Assembly: GCA_902796005.1 (NCBI GenBank) | Contig: CADBNF010000084.1 | Coordinates: 1-47,144 of the forward strand | DNA: 47,144 nt | Source of the DNA: an uncultured Lachnospiraceae bacterium | GTDB lineage: Bacteria > Bacillota > Clostridia > Lachnospirales > Lachnospiraceae | Direction of reading: 5' to 3' | In this document: positions 41,336-47,144 of the stretch, piece after piece | How positions within the stretch are numbered: the first letter of the stretch is position 1 | Layout: each line of letters starts with the position of its first letter | Position numbers and translations under genes: made by a program | Notes under the pieces: model-generated | Database searches by the model: none | What the model saw: the letters and a program-made list of their open reading frames with translations, nothing else | What the model was told of the DNA's origin: nothing

Positions 41336-42709
41336 TCAGGCCATGTCCTCCGGATGGTAAAGCCGGTCAAATTCCTCCGGCGTCAGAAGCCCCAGGCTTA
41401 CGCAGGCTTCCTTCAGGGTTATCCCCTGTCTGTGGGCAGTCTGCACGGCCTTTGCCGTGTTCTCATACCCTATATGGGGAGAAAGGGCCGTGGCTGTCAT
41501 CAGGGATTTATACAGGTTTTCCCGCATCTTTTCCCGATCCGCCTTTATGCCCCGGACGCAGTGTTCCTCGAAGGAAAGCATGACCTCGGAAAGCAGTCTT
41601 GCGGACTGCAGGAAATTATAAATCAGTACGGGCAGAAATACATTCAGCTCAAAATTCCCCTGGGAAGCGGCCATGGACACCGCCGTGTCGTTGCCGCAGA
41701 CCTGCACCGCCACCATGGTCACCGCCTCACACTGGGTGGGATTGACCTTGCCGGGCATGATGGAGGAACCGGGTTCGTTTTCCGGAATGGTAATCTCCGC
41801 CAGGCCAAGCCGGGGGCCGGAGGCCAGCATACGGATATCGTTGGCAATTTTCATCAGGTCGCAGGCCAGGGCCTTCAACGCGCCGTGGGCAAATACCAGC
41901 TCATCCCTGGAGGTCAGAGCATGGAATTTATTCGGCGCGGTACGGAAGGTCTTTTTAGTCAGCTCAGAGACCTTTTCCGCCACAAGGGCTGCAAAGCCGG
42001 CGGGTGCATTCAGGCCGGTGCCCACGGCCGTGCCGCCCAGGGCCAGCTCCCGTAAGGGCTCCTCCGCCAGGCGGATCATCTCCGCATCTCTTTCCAGGGA
42101 GGTCCGCCAGCCGCTGATTTCCTGGCTGAAGCGGATGGGCACCGCATCCATCAGGTGGGTGCGGCCGGCTTTCACCGCGTCGTTGTTCTCCGCCTCCAGC
42201 CTCTTCATGGTTTCCGTCAGCTTTTCAACAGCGGGAAGCACACTGTCCTCAAGGATCAGCAACGCCGCGATATGCATGGCGGAGGGGAAGGTATCGTTGG
42301 AGGACTGGCTCATGTTCACGTCGTCATTGGGGTGAACAGGCATGCCTGAGGCCCGGGAAGCCACATTGGCGATGACTTCGTTGACGTTCATGTTGGTCTG
42401 GGTGCCGGATCCGGTCTGGAACACCACCAGGGGGAAATGATCAGCCAGCTCCCCTTCTGCCACCATCCGGCAGGCGCGGTCAATATAATGTGCCTTTTCC
42501 TTCGGCATCTTATCCGGCTGAATCGCATGATTCGCCCATACGGCCGCCTGTTTCAAAAGCCCGAAGGCCCGGATGATCTCCGGGGGCATGGTTTCCCTGC
42601 CGGCACCGATGCGGAAATTCTCCGCGCTTCTTTCGGTCTGGGCCCCCCACAGCCTGTCTGCGGGCACCTTCACTTCGCCCAGCGAATCGTGTTCAATCCT
42701 GTATTCCAT
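41336..42709 (-). CDS. fumC: Class II fumarate hydratase
   Basis: Interconverts fumarate and malate. The 457-residue product has the superfamily's SGTQTNMNVNEVIAN, HPNDDVNMSQSSNDTFP, TGTGLNAPAGF and the signature GSSIMPGKVNPTQCEA. The TQCEA ending points to fumarase rather than aspartase, which has V-I-P-E-V there. I use the ATG at 42709 (MEYRIEHDSLGEV), which has an AAAGGACTGGAT site, over the upstream one at 42751. It lies 38 nt after the serine acetyltransferase and upstream of the lipoprotein peptidase. Confidence 0.93.
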   Translation of the reverse strand: MEYRIEHDSLGEVKVPADRLWGAQTERSAENFRIGAGRETMPPEIIRAFGLLKQAAVWANHAIQPDKMPKEKAHYIDRACRMVAEGELADHFPLVVFQTGSGTQTNMNVNEVIANVASRASGMPVHPNDDVNMSQSSNDTFPSAMHIAALLILEDSVLPAVEKLTETMKRLEAENNDAVKAGRTHLMDAVPIRFSQEISGWRTSLERDAEMIRLAEEPLRELALGGTAVGTGLNAPAGFAALVAEKVSELTKKTFRTAPNKFHALTSRDELVFAHGALKALACDLMKIANDIRMLASGPRLGLAEITIPENEPGSSIMPGKVNPTQCEAVTMVAVQVCGNDTAVSMAASQGNFELNVFLPVLIYNFLQSARLLSEVMLSFEEHCVRGIKADREKMRENLYKSLMTATALSPHIGYENTAKAVQTAHRQGITLKEACVSLGLLTPEEFDRLYHPEDMA

Positions 42710-42747
42710 ATCCAGTCCTTTCCCTGCCTGCTGCGCCGGCACCTTTT

Positions 42748-43542
42748 TCACATCTCTTCCGTTTTTCCCGAAGGATTGTGATCATACACCCGGATGGTCA
42801 CCGTCTCCCCGGCCTCCACCGGAGAGGTAATCCAGGTATTGCCGCCGATGACCGCGTCGTCGCCGATGCGGGTATTGCCGCCCAGGATTGTGGCCCCGGC
42901 ATAGATAACCACCCGGTTTCCGATATCCGGATGCCTTTTCAGGCCCTTCACCAGGGTACCGTCCTCATTTGCCTCAAAGCTCTTCGCACCCAGGGTTACA
43001 TGCTGGTAAAGCTTCACATGCTCGCCGATGGTGGTGGTTTCACCGATAACCACGCCGGTACCGTGGTCGATGAAGAAATAATCACCGATGGTGGCGCCGG
43101 GATGGATATCAATACCGGTTACGCTGTGCATTTCCTCGGAAAGCATCCGGGGCACCACGGGGAGCTTCAGAAGATAGAGCTCGTGGGCCAGCCGATGAAC
43201 GGAGATGGCCCTGAAGCCGGGATAGGAAAGGATAATCTCGTCGTGGCTTTTGGCCGCGGGATCGCCTTCATAGGCGGCCTGGATATCCGTATCAATCACC
43301 TTCCGGATGGCGGGCAGTCTTTTCTTCACCTCATCCACCAGGGCCTTGATGGCCTTCTCATCGTCAATAAAATAGGCTGCCGCGTCCGCCAGGGCCTCCA
43401 TGGCCTTGGTGGTCTCCACCTCCCGTTTGCTGTCCTCGTCGATAAACCGGTTGTACTGGCCGAAATGCAGGGGAAAGGCGGCGGCAAAAAAGTGCTCGAT
43501 AATCTTGCTGATGGACTCTCTCAGTCCGATATAGTTTTTCAT
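42748..43542 (-). CDS. cysE: Serine O-acetyltransferase (EpsC type)
   Basis: Makes O-acetylserine for cysteine synthesis. The 264-residue product belongs to the longer EpsC-like branch: a helical N-terminal domain with SYPGFRAISVHRLAHELY, then a left-handed beta-helix of hexapeptide repeats with GIDIHPGATIGDYFFIDHGTGVVIGETTTIG, YQHVTLGAKS and HPDIGNRVVIYAGATILGG. The catalytic His of the DHGTGVVIGET loop is present. It is the first gene after the promoter at 43628-43656. No CysK partner is in the window and I see no T-box in the short leader. Confidence 0.94.
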   Translation of the reverse strand: MKNYIGLRESISKIIEHFFAAAFPLHFGQYNRFIDEDSKREVETTKAMEALADAAAYFIDDEKAIKALVDEVKKRLPAIRKVIDTDIQAAYEGDPAAKSHDEIILSYPGFRAISVHRLAHELYLLKLPVVPRMLSEEMHSVTGIDIHPGATIGDYFFIDHGTGVVIGETTTIGEHVKLYQHVTLGAKSFEANEDGTLVKGLKRHPDIGNRVVIYAGATILGGNTRIGDDAVIGGNTWITSPVEAGETVTIRVYDHNPSGKTEEM

Positions 43543-43627
43543 AATCTTTCTACCTCGGTGAAAAAATATGCATTCTTATACTTCTCTCCTGCTCGCCTGT
43601 ACAGCGGCTTTTCCGCAGGATGCCAAA

Positions 43628-43656
43628 AGTATACTGGATATTCACGCCGTTTTCAA
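43628..43656 (-). promoter_or_regulatory. Sigma-A promoter of the cysE-fumC-peptidase unit
   Basis: On the minus strand TTGAAA (43656-43651), 17 bases, then TATACT (43633-43628). It abuts the T run of the preceding terminator. The leader is about 80 nt. Confidence 0.8.
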
Positions 43657-43657
43657 G

Positions 43658-43692
43658 AAAAAAACGCCGCTTCGGCTGAAGCGGCGTTTTTT
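43658..43692 (-). terminator. Strong terminator after the radical SAM gene
   Basis: A 10-bp stem (ACGCCGCTTC with GAAGCGGCGT, loop GGCT) is flanked by A and T runs, so on the minus strand a hairpin is followed by seven Ts. It ends the transcript of the radical SAM gene, 29 nt after its stop. Confidence 0.93.
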
Positions 43693-43720
43693 CTCCTCCC
43701 TTTCGGGAAAGGCATTATTC

Positions 43721-45097
43721 TTATCTTCCGTTGTAGTCCACAAGATCCTTCGGACGGGCAAGCTCCTTCCAGAGCTCGTCAGCCACCGGTGCCCATTTCT
43801 CTGCATAGGGAATGGTCTTGGAAACCAGTTCCTCAACGTCTTCCTGGTTCTGGTAGTCGGTGTTGACCGCGCCGGTCTCCTTAACCAGCTGCACGATCTT
43901 CTCCGGATTCTCCAGCATCGGGCAGGGACGAAGATGGTTGTGGTTGAAGGGCTGGTTATCATGATAGGCCTGGAACAGCGGACTTCTTAACACGTCGAGC
44001 AGGGAGGCATCATGAATATTGATATCGGAGTAGTGGATAAATACGCAGGGTTCGCAGGCGCCCTTGGCGTTGATGTGCAGGTAACGGCGTCCGCCGGCGA
44101 TGCAGCCGCCTACATACTGGCCGTCGTTCTGGAAGTCAAGCGCAAAGATCGGCTTGGTGTTCCTGAAGTGACGCAGGGAGCGAAGAACCTCGGTTCTCTG
44201 TTCCGGGGAAAGCAGCAGCTCGGGAACGGCGCCCTTTCCTACGGGCATATAATGGAAGTACCATGCAAACAGAGCGCCCTTGTCGATCATCTGATCGAAG
44301 AACTTCTCGCTGGTAACGTCCTTGTAGTTTACGCTGGTGTAGCAGATGGAGTGGCCGAAGGGCAGCTTGTGCTCTTTTAACAGCTCACAGGCATGCATAA
44401 CCTTCTCGTATACGCCCTGGCCGCGGCGGCTGTCGTTGGCATCTTCAAAGCCTTCTACGGAAATGGCGGGAACAAAGTTCTTCACGCGAAGCATTTCCTG
44501 GCAGAACTCCTCGTCGATGAGGGTGCCGTTGGTGAAGGAAAGGAACTCACAGTCCGGATGCATCTCACAGATCTTGATGAGGTCTTTCTTACGAACCAGG
44601 GGTTCGCCGCCGGTGTAAATGTACATGTAGCAGCCCAGTTCCTTACCCTGTCTGATGATGGAATCGATATCCTCGAGGGTCAGGTTCAGCTGATAGCCGT
44701 ACTCCGCAGCCCAGCAGCCCTTACATCTTAAGTTGCAGGCTGAGGTGGGATCCATAAGGATGGCCCAGGGGGAGTTGCAGTTATATTTCTCGGAGGTCTC
44801 GTTCTGCATGATGCTGCCCTTAAGGGAGGCATTGATCATGAAGTTCTGGAAGAAAGCCTTGCGCACGCCGGGATCCAGGGCATAGATAGCCTGAACCAGC
44901 TGATACCAGTGACCTTTGGATTCCAGGGCTTCACGAACGAGCTTTCTCTGGGAGTCGTACCAGCCATCGGGGCTGAATTTGTCTACAAGGTCCATAACTT
45001 TAAGGGCGTTGTTTTCCGGATCCTTTTCCAGATAGGCAAGCGCTGCCTGAACAGCCTTTTCGATGGCTGCCATCTTAATCTTTTTTCCAACGTTCAT
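43721..45097 (-). CDS. Radical SAM/SPASM-like protein, unknown substrate
   Basis: A 458-residue protein. A helical N-terminal region (1-105) precedes the radical SAM core with C-x3-C-x2-C (C121, C125, C128 in SACNLRCKGC) and the SAM-binding YIYTGGEPL. The C-terminal part has further cysteines C332, C348, C351 and C392 (GGCIAGGRRY, KGACEPCVF, RPCPML), the spacing of a SPASM-like auxiliary cluster. These features suggest a peptide or protein modifying enzyme, but no small precursor gene is visible next to it. The start has a GGAGAG site. It is single, with its own terminator, and diverges from the small acidic membrane protein gene. Confidence 0.85.
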   Translation of the reverse strand: MNVGKKIKMAAIEKAVQAALAYLEKDPENNALKVMDLVDKFSPDGWYDSQRKLVREALESKGHWYQLVQAIYALDPGVRKAFFQNFMINASLKGSIMQNETSEKYNCNSPWAILMDPTSACNLRCKGCWAAEYGYQLNLTLEDIDSIIRQGKELGCYMYIYTGGEPLVRKKDLIKICEMHPDCEFLSFTNGTLIDEEFCQEMLRVKNFVPAISVEGFEDANDSRRGQGVYEKVMHACELLKEHKLPFGHSICYTSVNYKDVTSEKFFDQMIDKGALFAWYFHYMPVGKGAVPELLLSPEQRTEVLRSLRHFRNTKPIFALDFQNDGQYVGGCIAGGRRYLHINAKGACEPCVFIHYSDINIHDASLLDVLRSPLFQAYHDNQPFNHNHLRPCPMLENPEKIVQLVKETGAVNTDYQNQEDVEELVSKTIPYAEKWAPVADELWKELARPKDLVDYNGR

Positions 45098-45168
45098 TTG
45101 GTTTTTCTCTCCGTTCCTTTTTGTGCTATAAAAAACTAAATATTGTGATAACAGGTAATCCGCGGTTG

Positions 45169-45198
45169 ATTATATAGTAGCCTTCACAGGGGCGTAAA
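45169..45198 (-). promoter_or_regulatory. Promoter of the radical SAM gene
   Basis: On the minus strand TTTACG (45198-45193), 18 bases, then a perfect TATAAT (45174-45169). The leader is about 65 nt. Direct and inverted repeats lie just upstream, at 45221-45250. Confidence 0.65.
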
Positions 45199-45220
45199 GG
45201 GTGCAAACTCTGAAGATCGT

Positions 45221-45250
45221 GACATTTTTCGACATTTTTTCAAAAGTGTC
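45221..45250. repeat. Direct repeat and imperfect palindrome in a divergent promoter region
   Basis: GACATTTTT occurs at 45221-45229 and again at 45231-45239, ten bases apart (one helical turn). The second copy is also the left half of a 20-bp imperfect palindrome (GACATTTTTT with CAAAAGTGTC, 45231-45250). Such spacing is typical of a regulator binding site. Confidence 0.65.
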
Positions 45251-45317
45251 CCAATAAAAATCTCCATTTCTTACAACAAAATTTAAAAAGAAAACAGTGG
45301 CACGCTTTCTTTTCTTG

Positions 45318-45326
45318 TGTTATACT
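45318..45326 (+). promoter_or_regulatory. Extended -10 promoter of the small acidic protein gene
   Basis: TGT then TATACT (45321-45326) forms an extended -10; no good -35 is present at the expected distance. The leader would be about 45 nt to the ATG at 45380. Confidence 0.5.
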
Positions 45327-45379
45327 CATTCGGAATAAAATTCTGTTTATTATGATCTCAGATAAGGTTGGTGATACAA

Positions 45380-45646
45380 ATGATTAAATTAGAAGAACTT
45401 ATAAGCCTTTTAAAGGCAAGAGAGAACCGGGAATCCAAAACCAATCCCTTTACGGTATTCCTGGCCGTTATCGGGGTAATTGCCGCCATCGCCGGCATTG
45501 CCTACCTTCTTTACCGTCATTTCGTTCCGGATTATCTTGAAGACCTTCAGGAGGATTACGAGGACGATTTCGATGATTACTTCGAGGATGAAGCGGAGGC
45601 TGCACCCGGAAAGAAGGATCCTGAAAAAGAGGACGAAGAAGAATAA
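45380..45646 (+). CDS. Small membrane protein with acidic tail, unknown function
   Basis: An 88-residue protein: MIKLEELISLLKARENRESK, one membrane helix (about 24-46) with a basic start, then an extremely acidic tail (EDLQEDYEDDFDDYFEDEAE...) ending KDPEKEDEEE. I take the ATG at 45380; in-frame TTG (45368) and GTG (45371) codons lie just upstream, and the purine-rich AAGG and GGTGAT stretches could serve either. It is followed by a terminator and then rlmD. Proteins of this shape are common in Lachnospiraceae, but no function is known to me. Confidence 0.72.
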   Translation: MIKLEELISLLKARENRESKTNPFTVFLAVIGVIAAIAGIAYLLYRHFVPDYLEDLQEDYEDDFDDYFEDEAEAAPGKKDPEKEDEEE

Positions 45647-45663
45647 TCAGAACAGTCAGACGG

Positions 45664-45692
45664 CAGACTCCGAGGTCATCGGAGTCTGTTTT
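45664..45692 (+). terminator. Terminator between the small acidic protein gene and rlmD
   Basis: A 10-bp perfect stem (CAGACTCCGA with TCGGAGTCTG, loop of five) followed by TTTT ends 16 nt before the rlmD start. No promoter fits in the remaining gap, so rlmD may depend on read-through or a promoter inside the hairpin region. Confidence 0.85.
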
Positions 45693-45708
45693 CGTTAAGG
45701 GAGGATCA

Positions 45709-47091
45709 ATGAAAAAGAACGATCTCTGTACAGGAACCGTCCAGCGCGTGGATTTCCCCGGCAAAGGCATCGTCGCCTGCGGGGACAGCCTGTGCACCGT
45801 CAAGAACGTCATTCCCGGGCAGACCGTGGAATTCCGGGTAAAGAAAAAGAAAAACGGCAGGTGGCAGGGTACGCTTCTTTCCCTGCTCTCCCCTTCCGTC
45901 CTTGAAAAGCGGCAGCCTCTGTGCTCCCTGTTTCCCGGCTGCGGCGGCTGCCTGTACCAGACCATGGACTATGAAGACCAGCTCTCCATGAAGCTTGCCC
46001 AGGTCAAAAGGCTGCTGCTGCCCGTGGTCACCCGGCAGGACCTTTCGCCGGCCGATGCGGAAGCCCTGTTTACGGGCATTTCCGGAAGTCCCGAGGAACT
46101 GGGCTACCGGAACAAGATGGAGTTCACCTTCGGGGACGCCGAAAAGGACGGTCCCCTGACCCTGGGGCTTCACAAAAAGAACAGCAATTACGATATCCTG
46201 CCTGTAACGGACTGCGCCATCGTGCATCCGGATTTCAATAAAATCGTCACCGCCGTCCAGGCATATTTCCGCGAAATCGGCGGGGTTTACTACCATAAGA
46301 TGACCCACAAAGGCGTCCTTCGGAACCTCCTGGTCCGCCGGGCCGTCTCCACCGGTGAAATCCTCATCGGACTGGTCTGCACCACCCAGGACAGCTATCC
46401 CCTGTATCCCCTGGTGCAGCAGCTTCTGTCCCTTCCTCTTGAAGGGCGGATATGCGGTATCCTCCAAATGGAAAACGATTCTGTGGCGGACGTGGTGAAA
46501 AGCAGCCGGACCCGGGTGCTTTTCGGCCGGGATTACCTGAACGAAAAGCTGCTGGGCTTGTCCTTCCGCATCAGCCCCTTCTCCTTTTTCCAGACGAATA
46601 CGAAGGGAGCAGAGGTTCTTTACCGCACCGCCGCCGCATTCATCGGAGACGTGAAGGATGCCCTGGTCTTTGACCTGTATTCCGGCACGGGCACCATCGC
46701 CCAGATGCTTTCCGCCTCCGCCGGCCGGGTCATCGGCGTGGAAATCGTGGAGGAAGCGGTACAGGCCGCCCGGGAAAATGCAGCGGCCAACGGCATCGGC
46801 AACTGCACCTTTATTGCCGGAGACGTGCTGAAGGTGCTGGACGACCTGGCGGAAAGGCCGGATTACCTTATCCTGGACCCGCCCAGGGACGGCATCCATC
46901 CCGCCGCCCTGCCGAAAATCATCTCCTACGGGGCGGAACGCATCGTCTACATCTCCTGCAAGCCCACCAGCCTGGCCAGGGACCTGGACATCCTCCTTTC
47001 CTCCGGCTACAGGGCAGAGGAAATCCGCTGCGTGGACATGTTCCCGGAAACCGTCCATGTCGAGACCGTCTGTCTACTAACACATTCTTGA
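45709..47091 (+). CDS. rlmD: 23S rRNA (uracil-5-)-methyltransferase, RlmD/RumA type
   Basis: Methylates a uridine of 23S rRNA with SAM. The 460-residue product has an N-terminal TRAM domain (about 5-60), a [4Fe-4S] cluster motif C72, C78, C81 and C169 (CSLFPGCGGC, TDCAIV), and a Rossmann methyltransferase domain with LVFDLYSGTGTIAQML, VIGVEIVEEAV, LDPPRDGIHP and the nucleophile in YISCKP. Which uridine it modifies (the RlmD, RlmCD or TrmA-like split) cannot be settled by eye; clostridia often carry several paralogues. The ATG follows GGGAGGATCA, and the gene is complete, ending at TGA 47089-47091. The remaining 53 bases to the window end hold nothing I can assign. Confidence 0.9.
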   Translation: MKKNDLCTGTVQRVDFPGKGIVACGDSLCTVKNVIPGQTVEFRVKKKKNGRWQGTLLSLLSPSVLEKRQPLCSLFPGCGGCLYQTMDYEDQLSMKLAQVKRLLLPVVTRQDLSPADAEALFTGISGSPEELGYRNKMEFTFGDAEKDGPLTLGLHKKNSNYDILPVTDCAIVHPDFNKIVTAVQAYFREIGGVYYHKMTHKGVLRNLLVRRAVSTGEILIGLVCTTQDSYPLYPLVQQLLSLPLEGRICGILQMENDSVADVVKSSRTRVLFGRDYLNEKLLGLSFRISPFSFFQTNTKGAEVLYRTAAAFIGDVKDALVFDLYSGTGTIAQMLSASAGRVIGVEIVEEAVQAARENAAANGIGNCTFIAGDVLKVLDDLAERPDYLILDPPRDGIHPAALPKIISYGAERIVYISCKPTSLARDLDILLSSGYRAEEIRCVDMFPETVHVETVCLLTHS

Positions 47092-47144
47092 GGAAAAAGA
47101 GCTGAAAAAGCCTGAAATACTGGGGTTTCCGTCACGGGAGCAAG

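Noticed and set aside
45125-45165. A TTGTGATAACA stretch considered as a Rex-type site
   Set aside because: Only one half-site fits; the symmetrical partner is missing.
45295-45316. A TGGCAC box upstream of the small acidic protein gene that recalls a sigma-54 -24 element
   Set aside because: The matching TTGC -12 element is absent at the required spacing, while an extended sigma-A -10 lies just downstream.
45706-47058. A 450-codon minus-strand frame opposite rlmD
   Set aside because: It shadows a gene with TRAM, FeS-cluster and methyltransferase motifs; no independent signals support it.

Overview
The window is a compact, gene-dense stretch of a low-GC-lineage (Firmicutes) chromosome, most likely a Lachnospiraceae or related Clostridia anaerobe. 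The basis is protein-level: Gram-positive translation signals (AGGAGG ribosome sites, some TTG starts), HPr kinase, an anaerobe's C1 set (formate-THF ligase, FchA cyclohydrolase, FolD), ThiT with a TPP riboswitch, NrdR, EpsC-type serine acetyltransferase, a J-domain/DUF5685 pair and many SD-led minus-strand operons. I see no rRNA, tRNA, CRISPR array, insertion sequence, phage gene or integration scar. No stretch longer than 300 bases lacks a gene; the longest is 45098-45379, which holds divergent promoters and repeats. Functional names rest on motif and family recognition by eye; no database search was run.

Layout. 1-1033: rpsI (cut by the window start) and rplM behind a perfect consensus promoter and a structured leader. 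1030-5453: a four-gene envelope operon of unknown function (zinc-ribbon protein, membrane protein with a degenerate von Willebrand A domain, secreted Ig-like membrane protein, small membrane protein). 5564-10679: two overlapping SMR-type transporters, a DUF512 PDZ/radical-SAM protein, der, plsY and gpsA, apparently one transcript. 10676-11437: yigZ diverging from a class A penicillin-binding protein. 11508-15977: that PBP and a large lipoprotein (plus strand), ending at a bidirectional terminator.

16045-19805: a signalling module of a LuxR-type response regulator, a sensor kinase and a 7-TM protein with a degenerate kinase core. Its two membrane proteins form the tail of a nine-gene minus-strand run (27394 down to 16867): zinc-ribbon membrane protein, DUF5685, J-domain protein, ftsH, uvrC, hprK, glucokinase, 7-TM protein, sensor kinase. 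No gap in this run exceeds about 40 nt. 27590-31987: a small membrane protein, 5-formyl-THF cyclo-ligase, folD, fchA and fhs, i.e. folate-linked C1 metabolism. 32100-34201: thiT and an M20 peptidase under one TPP riboswitch.

34263-39395: uppP, a COG2426 membrane protein, xpt, nrdR, alaA-like aminotransferase and citrate synthase, in one operon whose promoter sits inside a long palindrome. 39423-43656: serine acetyltransferase, fumarase and an M3-type lipoprotein peptidase. 43721-47091: a radical SAM/SPASM protein of unknown role diverging from a small acidic membrane protein and rlmD.

The best candidates for undescribed biology are the 1030-5453 envelope operon, the receptor-like pseudokinase module at 16045-19805, the DUF5685 protein with two acidic motifs resembling isoprenoid synthases, and a FolD that lacks the usual cyclohydrolase residues beside a dedicated cyclohydrolase.
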